Shown piece after piece: positions 7,368 through 15,570 of a stretch of DNA of 35,600 bases. The stretch covers positions 1 through 35,600 of the forward strand of contig JACKAM010000005.1 of NCBI GenBank assembly GCA_020635075.1, given 5' to 3'. Positions within the stretch are counted from its first letter, which is position 1. Each line of letters begins with the position of its first letter. The notes beneath the pieces are model-generated. The model did not search any database. It saw only the letters and a list, made by a program, of their open reading frames with translations, and was not told the origin of the DNA. The DNA is from Pseudobdellovibrionaceae bacterium. Lineage in GTDB: Bacteria; Bdellovibrionota; Bdellovibrionia; Bdellovibrionales; UBA1609. Both the position numbers and the translations under genes were made by a program.

Positions 7368-7445
7368 GTTTAGCGGATCGAGGCGCCGGAAGTTCTGAGC
7401 CGCGAGGGACTGGCTTGAGCCGGGCCAGTCAGGCGGAAGGTGACT
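7368..7445. repeat. 78-bp direct repeat, inner copy (3' end of tonB gene)
   Basis: This copy is part of the intact tonB-like gene, running from 2 bases past its stop codon to 75 bases inside it. Its partner at 5459-5536 differs at five positions. The distance between copies is 1909 bases. Confidence 0.88.
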
Positions 7446-8530
7446 GGATGAAAGGTCTGACCCTGTTGGCCGGGCAAATAGCGATAGCGGCTGATGGCGC
7501 GAATGGCTTCGCGGTCGAGGACTTGATAACCCGAAGAGCGAGCGACTTTTAAGTTTCGAACCTGACCCTCGGGACTCACATCATAAGTCAGAGCAACCGT
7601 TCCTTCCCAACCACTTTGGCGAGCAAGAGCGGGATAAACCGGGGGAACATTGCCTGGGTGTTGGCGGAGATCCGTGTTCAAACGAGTTCCTTCGGGAAGG
7701 CCCAATCGGCCGCCCACGGCGGTATTTTGCGTGGTCACCGAATCCTTTTTAGCGGGCAACTCCGAAGGAGCTTGGGTCTTTTCAGTTTTATTATTGGCCA
7801 GGGCCGAAGCCTCTGTTTTGGCTTCTTCAGTTGTTTTTGGCAATTCTTCCTCAGAAGACTCACTGTCTTCACTCAGGTTGGGATCGCTCGCCGCAGCCAA
7901 TAGGGCTTCCTGGTTTTCCAGGTTGTCCACTTCTTTGTTCACATCGGCAAAGGGATCGCCCTCGGGAGTGTTGTCGAGGCTATTGGCATCATCAAGCTGA
8001 TCCTTTTGAAACTCCTGGTAGGCCTCGCTGTCGGCCAGGCTTTCCTGATTAGACGGCGGAGGCGTCTCGACGGGAACTGCGGCCACGACGGGAGATTCCT
8101 CTTGGGTCTCAGCAGGCGGAGCCTCTTCTTTAACCTCTTTCTCCGGCAATTTTGGCGGAGGGGGAGGAGAAGCTTTTGCCACCTCTTTTTTAGGTGCGGG
8201 TTCTTTGGCCTTGGTTTCTTTTTTCGCAATGACCACGGCCGAATCGTCCTTGGTCGGAGTTTCCGGGGTGGGAGCCATTTCCTTTTCAATCTGAGCGGTG
8301 GCCGGATCCGTTGGAGGCAAGTCAGTCAGTACAGGAACAGGGGTATTACCCAGGGGAGGGGGCTCGTCGGATATAACCGAGATCTCCGTCCACTCGGTGG
8401 TGCCGGGGGGAGGGATGTCGCGCCAGTTAGACGCCGTGGCCAGCATGAAGATCAATCCACTGTGCAAGAGGAAAGAAAAGCCAATGTAGCCCGTGGAGCT
8501 GGATGATGTTTTAAAAGAAGCGTCAAGCAT
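7370..8530 (-). CDS. tonB: TonB-like energy transducer
   Basis: A 386-aa protein of TonB build. It has a short cytoplasmic start, one membrane segment (about residues 15-33) and a long spacer rich in Pro, Glu and Lys (about 40-280) that can span the periplasm. A TonB C-terminal domain lies at about 299-366 ('YPALARQSGWEGTVALTYDV', then 'ARSSGYQVLDREAI'). TonB passes the energy of the inner-membrane proton gradient from ExbBD to outer-membrane receptors; the BtuB-like receptor 5 kb away is a possible client. No exbBD genes are in the window. The start has an AGGGA site 7 bases upstream. The last 25 codons are duplicated beyond the hipBA unit, so the gene end has served as an insertion point. 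Confidence 0.88.
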   Translation of the reverse strand: MLDASFKTSSSSTGYIGFSFLLHSGLIFMLATASNWRDIPPPGTTEWTEISVISDEPPPLGNTPVPVLTDLPPTDPATAQIEKEMAPTPETPTKDDSAVVIAKKETKAKEPAPKKEVAKASPPPPPKLPEKEVKEEAPPAETQEESPVVAAVPVETPPPSNQESLADSEAYQEFQKDQLDDANSLDNTPEGDPFADVNKEVDNLENQEALLAAASDPNLSEDSESSEEELPKTTEEAKTEASALANNKTEKTQAPSELPAKKDSVTTQNTAVGGRLGLPEGTRLNTDLRQHPGNVPPVYPALARQSGWEGTVALTYDVSPEGQVRNLKVARSSGYQVLDREAIRAISRYRYLPGQQGQTFHPVTFRLTGPAQASPSRLRTSGASIR

Positions 8531-8694
8531 CGAAAATCCCTGTTATTAAAGGCATTCCGCCTTACATTGTTATCCCGGATTCAAAGCCCGTTCCAGTTTA
8601 TTTGACAATATTGAGGAGAGAGCGGGACACTTCCTGAAAGCTTTACTGAACTGTCAAGGGATTGAACACACGACTGCGTGGGAAGAAGTTGAAA

Positions 8695-9153
8695 ATGCTG
8701 AAGCGAAGCTGGCTGTTCTTCATTGTTGTTGCCTGCTGCTCTGTCACTCCGGTGATGGCCTGCCCCCATTTGTCCGGCATTTTTGATTGCACCACCAACG
8801 GTCACACTGAGCGCATGATCATTCGCCAGCAGGAAGTGGATTATGTGACTCATTATCTGGTCACCGGTACTGAGATTGTTGCCGATGGATTGTCCCATGC
8901 TCTTCCTCACCGCGAGCCGGAAGAAAAGGCGCTCTACCGGGCTACCTGTTATGGCGAAGCCCTTCGCGTGGTGGTCGAGCAGGTCTTGATTACCGGTGAG
9001 CCGAATAAAGCTCGCATTGGCACTCTCAATTTTGAGCTATGGATGAATCGCGATCCAGCCGGAAAGCTCCACCGCAAAGTCCAAGGAATTGTTTCCTTGG
9101 ACGGGGATGGGAATTACCCGCTGTCTGAGGGTACAGTCTGTGTGCCGAGGTAG
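8695..9153 (+). CDS. small secreted protein of unknown function
   Basis: A 152-aa protein from ATG 8695, chosen because GGAAGAAG lies 8 bases upstream; a TTG at 8662 is the only longer option. Residues 1-22 are a signal peptide ending VMA, followed by Cys. That Cys could be lipidated (VMAC is a weak lipobox) or could pair with Cys31 in 'CPHLSGIFDC'. The mature part of about 130 residues looks beta-rich and has two further Cys (TCYG and the C-terminal VCVPR). It is divergent from tonB with 164 bases between. I recognise no family. Confidence 0.72.
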   Translation: MLKRSWLFFIVVACCSVTPVMACPHLSGIFDCTTNGHTERMIIRQQEVDYVTHYLVTGTEIVADGLSHALPHREPEEKALYRATCYGEALRVVVEQVLITGEPNKARIGTLNFELWMNRDPAGKLHRKVQGIVSLDGDGNYPLSEGTVCVPR

Positions 9154-9183
9154 TTCAGGATGCGGGAAAGATGAGCCGCGGTT

Positions 9184-9217
9184 ACCCCTTTGCTCTGCGC
9201 GGGGGTTTAGCTTTTTT
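9184..9217 (+). terminator. possible terminator after 8695-9153 gene
   Basis: ACCCC (9184-9188) can pair with GGGGT (9202-9206), followed 5 bases later by six T. The stem is short, so this is a weak call. Confidence 0.3.
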
Positions 9218-9218
9218 C

Positions 9219-9335
9219 CGTAATCCGTGGTCTGTAATCCGTAAACGTTTCCGTGTGTGTGTCCGAATACCGTGACGGTTTCGGTATCCGCAACAGTAAC
9301 TGTAACTGTAACTGTCACGTTTACGGGTTACAGGT
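9219..9335. repeat. nested inverted and tandem repeats in the leader of the LAS peptidase operon
   Basis: A 19-base arm at 9230-9248 pairs with 9317-9335 (16 Watson-Crick pairs and 3 G-U pairs). Inside it a second hairpin is formed by CGAATACCG (9264-9272) and CGGTATCCG (9282-9290). Next to that lie about four units of the 6-base tandem (T/A)GTAAC (about 9293-9316). GTAATCCGT occurs twice at 9220 and 9234. The region has no protein-like frame. It sits 94 bases before the peptidase gene and could be a folded mRNA leader or the remains of a small repeat element. Confidence 0.6.
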
Positions 9336-9428
9336 TACGCAAACGGAAATTCCTCCTTTGTTGCGTTCGTTGGCCCCCCTTCGGGTAAAGACCAACTCAC
9401 TTCACAAAGGAGACTTAAATGAAACAAA

Positions 9429-12101
9429 ATGATTCCCAATACAAGTGGAGCTATTCCTATTTCCATGAGTCAGCCGAGTCTTTTCGCAAAACTGGTGTCC
9501 GCAGACCCAATTGTCAAGGAGCTTGATCTTTCTCAGGCTATTTCTATGGTCAATGGAAACTTCGCCGTATCACTCGCGGGCCTTTCTCAAACGATTCAAG
9601 GCACCTGGGTGCCCTTTAAGATTGAGGTTCAAGCGGTCGATGCCTACGGCAATCTCTTAAACGGATCAACAGGGGAATTGTGGGCAGCGACGGCAACCCT
9701 TAATTTGACCAATGTTGACGAAATCGCCATTAGTCTTAAGATTGCCTCCCATGAATCCGGATTTTCAACTGCGATCAATCTTTCTCCCCAGCAGGCTCAA
9801 TCGGTAAGAGTACCCTATGGTACGATTGAGATCACTTCGACCAGTCACCCGGGTCAGGTTTTCCGACCGCTGGCCCTTTTATCTGGAGGAGTTTACGACT
9901 ATGAAGTGAGGACCATATCCTCGGGTCTTTCTCACGAGTTGGTGAATTCGGTGCGCTTAGTCTCAGAGACCCTCCCAGAGCGAAATCTTCTTGACGAGTA
10001 CCTCACTCAAACTGCGGCTCCTAAAAATCTGATCCAGCCGGTGCAGAGGTCGATCCAGCAGAGATCTATGGAGAATACCTTGGACTGTCAGTACCCATCG
10101 TGCGTGCGGAGTTCGGTCCGCCCGCCGTACGGCCTCATTGATTTTGCACCGCCTTATTCATGGGTAAAACCGGGAAAGGAAATCTCCGTTACCTGCAGCG
10201 GTTGGGATCAGGCGTGGTTTCAAGATCTCATTGGGAAGGGAATTGCCGCTGCAAAGGAGGTGGCTAAACTACAGTATGATGGTCAATTGGATAATCTAAT
10301 TCTTGAGGCTGCAACGGCCACCTATAGCGATAGAATTACGGAGTGCTTTAACGATCCGGACATCTCGGATCCTCACGGTTGTGCAGCCGATGCACAGGCG
10401 GCATATACAGCCGTCACAGAACCATTGGCTCAAGCTGGCCAACAGCGGCTTGAAAGAGCAAACGCCCTTCGAGGAACCCTTTTGTACAATCCCGAACCTC
10501 AATTTACCTATTGGCTGCCCTCAAATCTTACGGCTGTTTTGATCGCTACTGAAATCCGTCCGGATGGAACCAAAGGAAATCGCCTAACTGTGACAAAAAA
10601 GATCGGTCCTGAGTTTTCCCTTACGGAACAAAACTTCAACTATCGCCGCCTTCCAGGAGTGTTGAAGAGCCTGCGTATTGATGGCATCGAAACAGCAACC
10701 TGGCATCAGGTTCACATTAGTGCGACTGTCGTGAGTGGATTGCCACCTGGGAATCCTTACCAGGCGGCAATTGCCGACTGCTGGATGAAGCAGGACCCAG
10801 ATCTGACCGTGGAGGTGGCGACTAATTCTGAGGATCCAAGGTTCAATAGTCCAGCCTTCTTTCACACAGAATACGGTGGAAAGTTCCCGGTCATGGTGGA
10901 TGAAAGGTATGGCGTCCCATACGCGAGCAGCTATCTTGAGGGCGTGGCGTCGGTGAAGAGAGCTAGAGAGATACATCGGTTGCCGGTAAAGCTACTGACA
11001 AGAGCTGTGAGCGACTCTGTTATTGAGAGCTTTGAGGCCCATTGGTCAGGAGGTACGGCCACAATTCCTATTGCGAGAGAATCATCAATTTGGGTGGGTC
11101 TCCATGCTCAGTCCATTGATCAGGAGATCTATCTTGATCCCTCAGCCATTGAACAGGCATCGCCCCTGGATTTCCGAAACCCAACTGTGGATTCAGGTCA
11201 GATCGAATTCCGCGTCCAGGGCTATCGGCTGGAAAATGGCAAGCAACTTCCATTTACGCTTTCAGAAATTAAAGACGTTGAGTTTATGTATGACGGAAAA
11301 GATACTTTATACGATATCTCAATTGATCCTAACGCGTTGTTTTACGGGGGAACTGTTGCTCTGCACGGTAAGGCAAGTTTAATGAGGTTTATTAAAAGGA
11401 TCAAAGAAGATGAGGATCTTGCCACCAGCGGGGTGGTTCGGTTTAACGATGCGTCTTCGCCCTATGGAGCCAGATTGGTACCCCACGAGGAGCATCGTGA
11501 CGGATTGACGGTGGACATTTTGACATTTGGAACAAGATCTCATGACTATACAAGAGGGTGTAAGCTATCAGAAACGGACCCCAATTCGAACTGCGCCACT
11601 CATTTTCCAGGCATTGGTTTGAATACTCAGTCGGAGGTCGATGGGGTAGGTCTCTATCGAGACCTAAGGGCTTATTTGCAATATAGGCAGGGATGTATAT
11701 TGAATAGTGTATGTGGCCAGGAGCCAACTCAGGAGATGAATAGAATTGTGAGCTGGGTTAGATCTAACCGTGAGGCGATTCACCGAATCGGAAAACTGTT
11801 TCCGGGGGCTACGATTAGACTGTCGAATGGACAGCACTATTCTGTGCAACTTTTAGGATCACTGGTATCGCCATCTCAAGTGTTGACGGAAGCAGAGATT
11901 GTCAAAAGTGCTTTGATTGATGGTGTGTGGCCAGATGGGGAAAGGATGCTCTTTAATGGTGAGTGGATAAAGCTTTGTCGTCCATCTAGCGATCACAACG
12001 AAAGGGCGATTATCCAACAAAGTTATTGTACTCTTAATAATGCTGATTTTAAAACGTGGAAGAATCATTATAGTCACTGGGATCTCAAAGTTAAGGAGTA
12101 A
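9429..12101 (+). CDS. large protein with C-terminal LAS-type metallopeptidase domain
   Basis: An 890-aa protein. The last 230 residues resemble LAS zinc peptidases (M15/M74, murein endopeptidases). 'HEEHRDGLTVDIL' gives the H-x6-D pair (His689, Asp696), and 'NHYSH' near the end gives the closing ligands (His880, His883). The first 650 residues look like strings of beta domains, with a helical insert at about 275-345 and many Cys, and match nothing I know. No signal peptide is visible although the protein looks extracytoplasmic. The AAGGAG site at 9408-9413 is well placed for an ATG at 9419 that opens a 35-codon frame in another phase, and too far (16 bases) from 9429. A shifted or lost N-terminus is therefore possible. 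A paralogue ends at 207. The next gene starts 7 bases after the stop. Confidence 0.72.
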   Translation: MIPNTSGAIPISMSQPSLFAKLVSADPIVKELDLSQAISMVNGNFAVSLAGLSQTIQGTWVPFKIEVQAVDAYGNLLNGSTGELWAATATLNLTNVDEIAISLKIASHESGFSTAINLSPQQAQSVRVPYGTIEITSTSHPGQVFRPLALLSGGVYDYEVRTISSGLSHELVNSVRLVSETLPERNLLDEYLTQTAAPKNLIQPVQRSIQQRSMENTLDCQYPSCVRSSVRPPYGLIDFAPPYSWVKPGKEISVTCSGWDQAWFQDLIGKGIAAAKEVAKLQYDGQLDNLILEAATATYSDRITECFNDPDISDPHGCAADAQAAYTAVTEPLAQAGQQRLERANALRGTLLYNPEPQFTYWLPSNLTAVLIATEIRPDGTKGNRLTVTKKIGPEFSLTEQNFNYRRLPGVLKSLRIDGIETATWHQVHISATVVSGLPPGNPYQAAIADCWMKQDPDLTVEVATNSEDPRFNSPAFFHTEYGGKFPVMVDERYGVPYASSYLEGVASVKRAREIHRLPVKLLTRAVSDSVIESFEAHWSGGTATIPIARESSIWVGLHAQSIDQEIYLDPSAIEQASPLDFRNPTVDSGQIEFRVQGYRLENGKQLPFTLSEIKDVEFMYDGKDTLYDISIDPNALFYGGTVALHGKASLMRFIKRIKEDEDLATSGVVRFNDASSPYGARLVPHEEHRDGLTVDILTFGTRSHDYTRGCKLSETDPNSNCATHFPGIGLNTQSEVDGVGLYRDLRAYLQYRQGCILNSVCGQEPTQEMNRIVSWVRSNREAIHRIGKLFPGATIRLSNGQHYSVQLLGSLVSPSQVLTEAEIVKSALIDGVWPDGERMLFNGEWIKLCRPSSDHNERAIIQQSYCTLNNADFKTWKNHYSHWDLKVKE

Positions 12102-12107
12102 GCAGTT

Positions 12108-12677
12108 GTGTTAAGCAGAGTTTTGGTAATCTTTGTTTTTGGATTTTTGTTTGTTCCTTATGTGGCTGGCGAGCCAGAGGCCAAGAAGCATGATATGGGC
12201 GCAATTCGATATTGTGCGACTAAGAATTTTCCTGGGAAGGTGCCGATACCCAGTATTGGACCGAGTAGTCGATGGCCAACTAAGCCATTTTGGATTGGTC
12301 CAATTTATTTTGGGTTGGGCGATGAGTTGACAGTTGAGAGCGGCGCGGTGGAACATCTGAAGGTACACGGGGGTACTGAGTCTAAGTTTTGGGGCGCTGG
12401 CGTTGATTATCAGAGGTGGGTTGAATTCCGAACGCCCAAGGAATCGGGCACATGGCAACCACGGCAATTTATTTTGGCGGAGGACACCATTATCCAGGGA
12501 TCTTTGATTCCTAAGGGATCCGAAGTCTTGTTGGGCGGAGAGGGGGTATTTCATGACTCAAGTGATGTTCACATCCGCTTGGAAAAGGATGCCACCATCC
12601 TTGGGCAAAAGGTGGTGGGTCCCGCAACGGTGGTCATTCGGCGATTGAAGCTGGAGCGTGAAACGGAGGATTGGTAA
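12108..12677 (+). CDS. small secreted protein of the LAS peptidase operon (first)
   Basis: A 189-aa protein starting with GTG. The ribosome site AAGGAG overlaps the end of the upstream gene, 10 bases before the start. Residues 1-21 are a signal peptide (VLVIFVFGFLFVPYVAG). The mature protein is beta-rich. Its second half has 'LAEDTIIQGSLIPKGSEVLLGG', a form of the 'I-x-G-x-x-x-x-x-G-x-x-V' repeat also found in the proteins at 204 and 12677. No enzyme motif is seen. The gene order with a LAS peptidase is repeated at the left edge, so a shared role in wall cutting, inhibition or immunity is possible but unproven. Confidence 0.72.
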   Translation: MLSRVLVIFVFGFLFVPYVAGEPEAKKHDMGAIRYCATKNFPGKVPIPSIGPSSRWPTKPFWIGPIYFGLGDELTVESGAVEHLKVHGGTESKFWGAGVDYQRWVEFRTPKESGTWQPRQFILAEDTIIQGSLIPKGSEVLLGGEGVFHDSSDVHIRLEKDATILGQKVVGPATVVIRRLKLERETEDW

Positions 12678-13276
12678 TGGGAAAAGTGAACGGGGTTCGG
12701 TTTGTTCTTTTATCACTAGCCGTCCTATTTGGATCTTTAACGATCCTGGCTGAGGAGGCCACTGAAGTGGCAAAGGATGAAGAGATATTGGTCAAATACT
12801 TCGAGACCTATTCTCACTGCGGATGGCCGTTGGAAGAACTTCGGGTCCTTAATGGCCCGGATAAAGATGGCGTCCTTCTCGCACAGGCAAAGTATGGATT
12901 TAAGTTTATGGGAAATTATGTTTTTCCTAGAAGTGCTAAGCTTACTTTCAAAAAGGGAGTATTGGTAAAGGCTGAGGCGGACCTTGAATATGGGACAAAA
13001 ATTCGTTTGTACGGTCTTAAGATCGCCCTGAAACATCCGGTGATTTTTTCTGGCCTCTATGGGACCCCGCAAGAATTCACAGTTACTGACGGTAGTATGC
13101 TTTATGGTCACGCTGTGTATGGCGAATTAAAGGTGTCCTGGAGCCCCAACTATCTTGAGGGTGCACAAAAGATTGAGGTTTTGAAAGATGGTACTTGGGG
13201 CGGAAAGAACTTGTTCCAAGTTCTCAAAAAAGGCCAAGTCATTGTTTTTGAGGGCGGAGTACCCATGCTGAAATAG
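12677..13276 (+). CDS. small secreted protein of the LAS peptidase operon (second)
   Basis: A 199-aa protein. ATG 12677 shares one base with the upstream stop (TAATG) and has GGAGGA upstream; the frame is open 6 bases further to a TTG that is less likely. The signal peptide covers about residues 1-26 (VLLSLAVLFGSLTILA). The mature part is made of short strands and turns ('FPRSAKLTFKKGVLVKAEAD', then 'VLKKGQVIVFEGG'). This resembles the proteins at 12108 and 204, so the three are probably one family. The stop is 197 bases before a hairpin with a T run. Confidence 0.72.
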   Translation: MGKVNGVRFVLLSLAVLFGSLTILAEEATEVAKDEEILVKYFETYSHCGWPLEELRVLNGPDKDGVLLAQAKYGFKFMGNYVFPRSAKLTFKKGVLVKAEADLEYGTKIRLYGLKIALKHPVIFSGLYGTPQEFTVTDGSMLYGHAVYGELKVSWSPNYLEGAQKIEVLKDGTWGGKNLFQVLKKGQVIVFEGGVPMLK

Positions 13277-13472
13277 ACTGTATGTCTAAATGGCAGAGTG
13301 CCACTTCATTCGCCTCAAGTGAACAAGTAAGTACTCGCCAACGATCTTAGGAGAAAGGGCGCCCCAGAATTTAATTCTGGCTCCAGGTTCTTTTTCCGAT
13401 GCACGCCGCAGCGAAGCGAGCAGCCCAAAACATAGTTTACATTTTGTACCGGGAGTAGAGCCTAAAGAATAT

Positions 13473-13499
13473 ACAGCGTCACCGTGGGGACGCTGTTTT
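13473..13499 (+). terminator. terminator of the LAS operon, overlapping btuB end
   Basis: ACAGCGTC (13473-13480) pairs with GACGCTGT (13489-13496), and four T follow on the plus strand. It sits across the end of the convergent receptor gene and may serve both directions. The 196 bases before it hold a 17-base palindrome, CCAGAATTTAATTCTGG (13364-13380), and no gene that I can support. Confidence 0.55.
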
Positions 13500-15380
13500 C
13501 GCTATGGTGGATCTGGGGAAAATGATTTGTAGGCGAAGTTCGCGTTGGGGGTCAGGGTAGCCGGCGCGGCGTTCGAGGGCTTGGTCGAAGAGGTTGAGGC
13601 CGGAGAGTTCGAGAGTCCAAGTCTTGTGGGAAAATGTAAGTCCGGCATCCACTGTCCATACTTTGCCGAGTTCTAGAATTGGACCGGCGGAATCCCGTTG
13701 GTCTAAATAGGAGCCGGTGTACTTCAGTTGTGACCACACACCCCAACGGTCATGTGATTTACTGAGCCTGAGGCTCCCTTGCCACTCAGGAACCAACAGT
13801 AACTGGCGATTGAGAGTACGGTTTTCTCCGTCTAAGTGGGTGAGGGAAATTTTGCTCAGGAGGCCGCCGGAATCGTATTGGAAGAACAATTCGCCGCCAA
13901 AGATGGAGGCCTCACCACTATTGATGGTTTGGTACTGAAGGCCGACGGTGGTGAACTCGAAATAATCGCGATGGTCCATCTGAAAGATCGACAGACCGTA
14001 GTCGAGCCGGCCTTCCCTGTTGGCCGGAAGAGGAGAGTTTTGCTTTGAAGTGATAAAACCAATTTCAATTTGTTCACTTCTCTCGGGTTGAAGATCTGGA
14101 TTGCCAAGACAAAAGGCATTGTTGCAAAAACGATCCGCTAAGGTTGGCGGGCGAAAGCCCTGGCCAAAGGTCATCCACTTTTCAAATTGATCATCCTTGT
14201 GAAAAAACCCGAGAGCCGCAACACCCTTGTTGTATTCATCAAGATAGCGAATTGCCGGTTGAAGAAATGTGGAAGGGGAGGTGGGGATTTCAAGGCTGGT
14301 GCCGACTTCCAATTCCCCCGAGTGAAGATTTTGGTCCGAAAGATAGTTCGCAGTAAAGTCGTCAACAAAGTGATCGGCAAAAAGCTTTACTTTCCAATCG
14401 CTGTTGGTTTTGGTGAAGTAATTAAGTCCCTGGTAAAGTCGATCGGTCCGGCTGTGGCTATAAAGAATAGTGTTAGGATCTGAATCCTGATCCGAGCGTA
14501 TGCCGGCGATGAGCCAGGAAAAGCTCTCATCGCGGCCAAGTTCATTGGTCGCTCGCAAACCGATGAGGCTCGCCTGTCGGTCAAAAACTCCGCTGCCGGG
14601 GGTAAACGCGGTGGCGGGATCATCCAACCGCCCGGGGTATTCCCCCTTCTTGCGGGCATAGAGCAAGAGGGGTTCAATCGACCAGGGACCCATTTGTGAC
14701 TGACCGACAAGGGTGTAGCGCTGGAGTTCAGATCCGTTGTTTGCTCGGGTTCCGGACAGATCATTGCTACGCATTTGATATCGGTAATCGCCCTCGGTCT
14801 TAGCACCCATAAATGAGGCTTGGTAGGCTCCCGACTGAGTCATAAGTGGAATGCGCCCTTCGGCGGAGGAGGAAGAAAAGCTTCCAGTTGTTAGCCGGAC
14901 CCGAGGAACATTTGATATTTCGCTCTGATTAAGCAGAGCTCCACCCAAGGCCGAACGCCCGTAATAAACAGAGGCCGGGCCCTTAAAGACATGGGTCACA
15001 CCAATGACTTCGGTTGGGATCAGCAGTTCAGATGGTCCGAGTCCGTCTGCCAGGTTTAAAGGAATGCCATCCCATAAAAGTAAACTGCGATCAGATTTGA
15101 CGGAGCCACGAACGGAAATAGCGGGAGCGCCTTCGTAGCGACCAGATACGCCCTGGGTTTCCTCCCATCCCGTCCACCAATTTTGCGAAGTTTTTTGTTT
15201 GCTGGTGGTAGGAATGATTTGGTTCGGCCAGCCGCCACTGCGTTCGGAAAAGGAATCGATGCGGGGAGCGGTGACAATGTCTTCAGGGATTTCCTGGTAA
15301 TCCACCTCGCTGGCGAATGCGGAAAAGCCGAAAACTAAAATCGAAAGAGAAAATGATAAGGTGAAAAAAACGGGATTCAT
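13479..15380 (-). CDS. btuB: TonB-dependent outer-membrane receptor, probably for cobalamin
   Basis: A 633-aa TonB-dependent receptor. It has a signal peptide (about 1-24, ending AFA), a TonB-box-like 'EDIVTAPR' at about 33-40, a plug domain ('APAISVRGSVKSDRSLLLWD', then 'VFKGPASVYYGRSALGGALL') and a 22-strand-type barrel ending 'LRLQIIF' before a short tail. Such receptors import scarce ligands using TonB energy. The length (about 600 aa) fits BtuB. The decisive clue is the cobalamin riboswitch directly upstream at 15407-15495. Two ATGs are adjacent. The second (15380) is chosen because it lies 6 bases from AGGAGG; the first (15383) lies only 3 bases from it. No other B12 uptake or synthesis genes are in the window. 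Confidence 0.88.
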   Translation of the reverse strand: MNPVFFTLSFSLSILVFGFSAFASEVDYQEIPEDIVTAPRIDSFSERSGGWPNQIIPTTSKQKTSQNWWTGWEETQGVSGRYEGAPAISVRGSVKSDRSLLLWDGIPLNLADGLGPSELLIPTEVIGVTHVFKGPASVYYGRSALGGALLNQSEISNVPRVRLTTGSFSSSSAEGRIPLMTQSGAYQASFMGAKTEGDYRYQMRSNDLSGTRANNGSELQRYTLVGQSQMGPWSIEPLLLYARKKGEYPGRLDDPATAFTPGSGVFDRQASLIGLRATNELGRDESFSWLIAGIRSDQDSDPNTILYSHSRTDRLYQGLNYFTKTNSDWKVKLFADHFVDDFTANYLSDQNLHSGELEVGTSLEIPTSPSTFLQPAIRYLDEYNKGVAALGFFHKDDQFEKWMTFGQGFRPPTLADRFCNNAFCLGNPDLQPERSEQIEIGFITSKQNSPLPANREGRLDYGLSIFQMDHRDYFEFTTVGLQYQTINSGEASIFGGELFFQYDSGGLLSKISLTHLDGENRTLNRQLLLVPEWQGSLRLSKSHDRWGVWSQLKYTGSYLDQRDSAGPILELGKVWTVDAGLTFSHKTWTLELSGLNLFDQALERRAGYPDPQRELRLQIIFPRSTIAKTASPR

Positions 15381-15406
15381 CATGGGCCTCCTGCTCGGGA
15401 TTAATC

Positions 15407-15495
15407 CGTGGGGAGCGATCGGACTTACAAGGCCATTCCTTGATCACCGTTGCGGCACAGTCCCGGATTTCCACCGGAGTTCCCTCTATTCCACG
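15407..15495 (-). promoter_or_regulatory. cobalamin riboswitch
   Basis: Read on the minus strand, the region contains the conserved core. First comes CCGGTGGAAATCCGG, then GACTGTGCCGCAACGGTGA, then a hairpin arm, then GTAAGTCCGATCG, in the order seen in adenosylcobalamin-type riboswitches. The closing P1 stem is CGTGG (15491-15495) with CCACG (15407-15411). Between it and the start codon lie a GGATTAATCC palindrome and the AGGAGG ribosome site, so control is probably at translation start. Binding of a corrinoid would shut down the receptor gene. Confidence 0.9.
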
Positions 15496-15510
15496 AATGA
15501 AAACAATCTA

Positions 15511-15531
15511 GCCCTCTTGAGATCAGAGGGC
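15511..15531 (-). terminator. terminator-like hairpin after nagZ
   Basis: On the minus strand GCCCTCT and AGAGGGC form a 7-bp stem with a 7-base loop, followed by TAGATTGTTTT. It sits between the end of nagZ and the riboswitch and would separate the two transcripts. The T run is poor. Confidence 0.5.
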
Positions 15532-15570
15532 ACTAGGAAATTTTATATTGGCCGGGTGGGTCGAGGAAGA

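Noticed and set aside
5459..7445. Complete integrative element or prophage
   Set aside because: Only hipB and hipA fit between the repeats; no integrase, transposase or phage gene is present.
7616..8506. Several long plus-strand open frames inside the tonB gene region
   Set aside because: They lie opposite the Pro/Glu/Lys-rich spacer, whose codons leave other frames open by composition. They lack ribosome sites and protein-like sequence.
9293..9316. Short tandem repeat as a possible CRISPR
   Set aside because: The unit is 6 bases with no spacers and there are no cas genes.
9037..9318. Minus-strand frame starting with a Thr-Val repeat
   Set aside because: The repeat is just the translation of the GTAACT tandem; the frame has no ribosome site and runs into the opposite gene.
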